DNA of 64,000 bases from Rhizobium sp. BG4. Lineage in GTDB: Bacteria > Pseudomonadota > Alphaproteobacteria > Rhizobiales > Rhizobiaceae. Made by a program: the position numbers and the translations under genes. The stretch is from assembly GCF_016864575.1 (NCBI RefSeq), contig NZ_CP044127.1, forward strand, positions 558,001 through 622,000, given 5' to 3'. Of the stretch, positions 61,354 to 64,000 are shown piece after piece (position 1 is the first letter of the stretch; every line of letters starts with the position of its first letter). A model generated the notes under the pieces. The model had not been told where the DNA came from, did no database searches, and was given only the letters and a program-made list of their open reading frames with translations.

Positions 61354-61811
61354 GGCCACGACCAAAAATCAAAGAACGATCCATGGAAGACACCGCAACG
61401 GGCAGGCGCCTCGATCGCCGCAGAGGACCGCGCGACGAGCGATCAGCTGAAGGTTCGGCTGGACGACGAATTAGCAGGCCGATGTGCACACCCGCGCTGC
61501 GCGAAGAAGGAAGCTTGCCGGCGACGGCGCGGAGCTTCATATGCCGGACCGTAACGGGAACAAGAGATCTCACCTTGGAAGACCGAATTTGAAAATGGAA
61601 CTTAGAAGCCAAAGAAATGATACGACAACAAGAGCTTACGGGAATCGATGGTGGGTGCGGGAGGGGCCCGTGACCATGTCCGTTCCCTGATGCTCTGTCC
61701 TCGGAAGACGGATTGGGATCGTCTGGCTTGCGCCCCGCCAGTTGGAATGAAACGTTGGCACACCAGTGCCGTTGGACTACGGTTTCCGCTCGTGCAGGAG
61801 GATGGCGAGCA
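61354..61811. other. No confident gene
   Basis: Short frames only. The last bases (AGGATGGCGAGCA) hold the ribosome site of the YedK-like gene. Confidence 0.45.
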
Positions 61812-62588
61812 ATGTGCAATTTGTATCGCATGGAAGATCGGGATTGGGTTTCGAAATGGGCTGCAGATGCTGAGAGCCTGATAAACCTCATGCCGGCCTA
61901 CCAAATGAACCCGGATCAGCTCGGACCGATTATCCGCAACACCAACGACGGAAGGAAGCAGCTTGTCCACGCGAGGTGGGGCCTGCCCTCACCGGTCTTC
62001 GTCCAGAAGAAGGCTGCTGAGACGCGCGCAGCAAAGCTTGCTGCCAAAGGCAAGCCTGTAGACATGAACGAACTGCTCCGGATGGAGCCGGATCGCGGCG
62101 TCACCAATGTCCGCAAGCTCAACTTGCCGCATTGGCGGCGATGGTTCGGAGCCGAGCACCGCTGCCTCGTTCCTGTAACGACCTTTGCGGAACCCGACCC
62201 TATCAGCCAGGAGCCTGGAGGCAAGACGCCGAATGCCTGGTTCGGCCGCGCCGACACGACGGATCTTATGTTCTTTGCAGGCATTCATGTCCCGCAGTGG
62301 CAGAGCGTTCGCAAGGTAAAGGACGGGCTGACGACCGATGATCTCTACGGCTTCTTAACAACCGCTGCCAATAACGTGGTCGCTCCAGTCCATGAAAAAG
62401 CGATGCCGGTCTTACTGCTGACTAAGGAGGAGACCGACGTCTGGATGCGCGCACCCTGGGACGAAGCCCAGCACCTGGCACGTCCCGCGCCGAACGACGC
62501 GATCCGCATCGTGGCAAGGGAGCCATACGGCTCGACGATCGTCGATGTGGCCGGCGAAATGCTGACGGAGCCGGATCTTTTCGGCTAG
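61812..62588 (+). CDS. SOS-response-associated abasic-site protein (YedK/HMCES family)
   Basis: 258 residues. Cys2 (MCNLYRM) becomes N-terminal after methionine removal and forms the thiazolidine link with abasic DNA. Asn99 (TNVRK), Glu127 (VPVTTFAEP) and His194 (VHEKAMPVLL) are the other active-site residues. The family block CLVPVTTFAE and the end VWMRAPWDEAQHLARPAP are typical. The ATG at 61812 is fixed by the need for Cys2. Proteins of this family shield abasic sites in single-stranded DNA. Together with the LigD-type ligase it adds repair functions to this region. Confidence 0.9.
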   Translation: MCNLYRMEDRDWVSKWAADAESLINLMPAYQMNPDQLGPIIRNTNDGRKQLVHARWGLPSPVFVQKKAAETRAAKLAAKGKPVDMNELLRMEPDRGVTNVRKLNLPHWRRWFGAEHRCLVPVTTFAEPDPISQEPGGKTPNAWFGRADTTDLMFFAGIHVPQWQSVRKVKDGLTTDDLYGFLTTAANNVVAPVHEKAMPVLLLTKEETDVWMRAPWDEAQHLARPAPNDAIRIVAREPYGSTIVDVAGEMLTEPDLFG

Positions 62589-63585
62589 AGGACGCGAGCG
62601 ACGTTCATGAGGATGAGTAACCGATGGGCTGTTGATCCTGCTGACGCGGGTCGAAGTAAACTCTGATCAGTCACGACAGAAAAAGCGGGCAGCAATCTTT
62701 TGATAAGCCCTCGCGGGCGGTGAAGTGCACGCCGAACCCTGAACCCCGTCTCAACCTCGAAGGTCTTGTGGGTAAACGGGTAATGAATCTCTCCGCGGCG
62801 AATATCGAAGAACCATCAGGCAAACGGTCTATGCGATGGATGCGATGTCCCGCAACCGATGAAAGGAACAGATTTGTTTCTGGCTCGTGCCGTAATTTAT
62901 TCTCGCTCCGTGAGGCGGAAGACATCATCTTGATCAACGCGTTTCCGGAGCGGTGAGCAGATTCTAAGAGAGCACAGCGATGAAGAAGCCCACGCGAGGG
63001 CGGCGCGCGGCTCTGATGATCTCTGCAATGGGTCGAGGGAGAAGAGATTGAACGCGTGCGGTGGGTTACCGACAACGTTCGCCGTCTTAACTTTAATGTC
63101 AGCAGCAGGTTCGACCGGCTCGCAAAAAATTCGGCTGTGATCCGCGTTGACAAAACGGGCTTTCATATTTTAGCAATTTGCTCGTTGTGGACCTGAGAGA
63201 CCCACAACACGAAATGATGGTGTGCATGAGAAGGCTTCGGGCCATTAGGGCAATGGTGGTTCCGAGGCCTTCTTCTAACACGTGCTGATGTGCAAACCCG
63301 CGCCGAGTGACGGACGTAACAACAACCGGGGGTCTCCGGGTAACGGGGTGTGCGGGACTACGTCGGTTAGGCACGGCGGCCATGACCTCATGCCATGATC
63401 GCGCCACCGGACACGAAACCAGATGGGAGAAATCCGTCATCCCTCACGGCTATTGCCGCGGGCGACTGAGGTCTTAACTCCCGCAGTACGCCGAGGGCAC
63501 GGAGGCGCGGATGCTTCGTCCCATTACCGGAAGCGGGCGGCAAGGGAGGTGCTCGGTAAAACCAGCAATGACGCGCTCACCACAC
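62589..63585. other. Gene-free stretch with two hairpins
   Basis: No gene supported on either strand. Hairpins: GTTGTGG with CCACAAC (63184-63208), and GAAGGCTTCGG with CCGAGGCCTTC (63230-63272, one mismatch, internal GCCATT/AATGGT pairing, T-rich end). The latter could be a terminator. Confidence 0.45.
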
Positions 63586-63926
63586 CGACCGCCGTTACAT
63601 TATCGTTCGCGGCCGCCTTTGGCGGAGGTCGAGACCTGATCTGACTGAAGGTGAACACAAGCGTCTCGTGGCGGAGCTTGTGTCTGCACGCAGGAAAGTG
63701 AGAGAAGCCTTTACTGACCCGGCGCGTCTGCTTGAAGCCAGAAGGACAATCGATGCCCCAAAGGTCTCGCTCGGGAGCGAGGGGCGGTCTGGTGGTCGGA
63801 GGGAGCCCCGGCCCTGAACAGGCGCCGGCAAAGACGACGCCCTATGCCGTCTGGAAACTCGAACAAGCCTCGGAACGGTTGAGCGTTATCCCTCCTCCGC
63901 GCAATCGATGCCGGATCACGGCTTGA
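63586..63926 (+). pseudogene. Broken copy of the conserved gene at 43210
   Basis: RYIIVRGRLWRRSRPDLTEG and LVAELVSARRKVREAF, LLEARRTIDAPKVSLG read in one frame. The next block, ERGAVWWSEGAPALNRR, is in a second frame, and KTTPYAVWKLEQASERL in a third. All have counterparts in the same order in the intact 111-residue protein at 43210-43545. Two indels therefore disable this copy, which also has a longer C-terminal tail. Confidence 0.6.
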
Positions 63927-64000
63927 CTATTGGCGATGGCGGATGTCGGCGGCCGAACGCCTCACGGTGCGAGTGAACGAATGCAGCTTTTAACCGAGCA

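Noticed and set aside
1..64000. tRNA, rRNA, repABC origin or conjugation genes
   Set aside because: Looked for cloverleaf T-loop patterns and the usual replication and transfer protein motifs; none found, so plasmid location is only suggested by gene content.

Overview
The window reads as an accessory replicon, or a plastic chromosomal region, of a fast-growing Rhizobiaceae member (Rhizobium, Sinorhizobium or Agrobacterium type). The evidence is high GC, several ABC uptake operons each with its own GntR regulator, DUF736, DUF3008 and TIGR04076 proteins, SOS/NHEJ genes, and many short or decaying genes. I saw no rRNA, tRNA, repABC, conjugation genes or CRISPR array.

Layout. 1-830: decayed AbiEii nucleotidyltransferase toxin. 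831-7623: DUF2231 membrane gene and a PQQ-type sugar dehydrogenase lipoprotein gene that is split by a 5,007 bp tyrosine-recombinase trio (RIT) element at 1865-6871. The element has two 793 bp inverted arms, each carrying a DUF736 gene, and a perfect 34 bp palindrome at its left junction. 7624-14198: small membrane and secreted proteins, a CDP-diacylglycerol pyrophosphatase and two copies of a structured intergenic repeat. 14199-15437: SerA-like dehydrogenase. 15741-24161: branched-chain-type ABC transporter split over two divergent operons with a GntR regulator, a TIGR04076 protein, an aldo/keto reductase and an aldo/keto reductase-RidA fusion. 25278-27452: CHASE4-like GGDEF-EAL protein. 28581-31694: type III polyketide synthase, isoprenylcysteine-methyltransferase-like enzyme and DHA2 exporter. 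31947-33926: broken TacA/TacT-like pair, AraC remnant, alpha/beta hydrolase, with a LysR gene divergent from it. 36002-43545: small conserved genes, an exonuclease-like pseudogene, a 2-oxoglutarate-semialdehyde-type dehydrogenase and further AbiE pseudogenes. 43648-51395: Amadori-compound (frl-like) catabolic regulon with three matching GntR-type operators. 52487-57581: FecR-domain protein with a Gly/Asn repeat tail, GFA protein, class III cyclase with TPRs, NHEJ-type DNA ligase. 58041-63926: Fic remnant cut by an IS110 remnant, small proteins, more repeat copies, a YedK/HMCES protein and a pseudogene at the right edge.

Two features stand out. The first is the recombinase-trio element, whose circular form would be one 1.6 kb palindrome and whose exact removal restores the interrupted reading frame. 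The second is a family of three to five structured intergenic repeats with compensatory base changes. The window is also rich in dead toxin-antitoxin genes (three AbiE loci and one TacAT-like locus). All identifications come from reading the sequence and translations; no database was searched.
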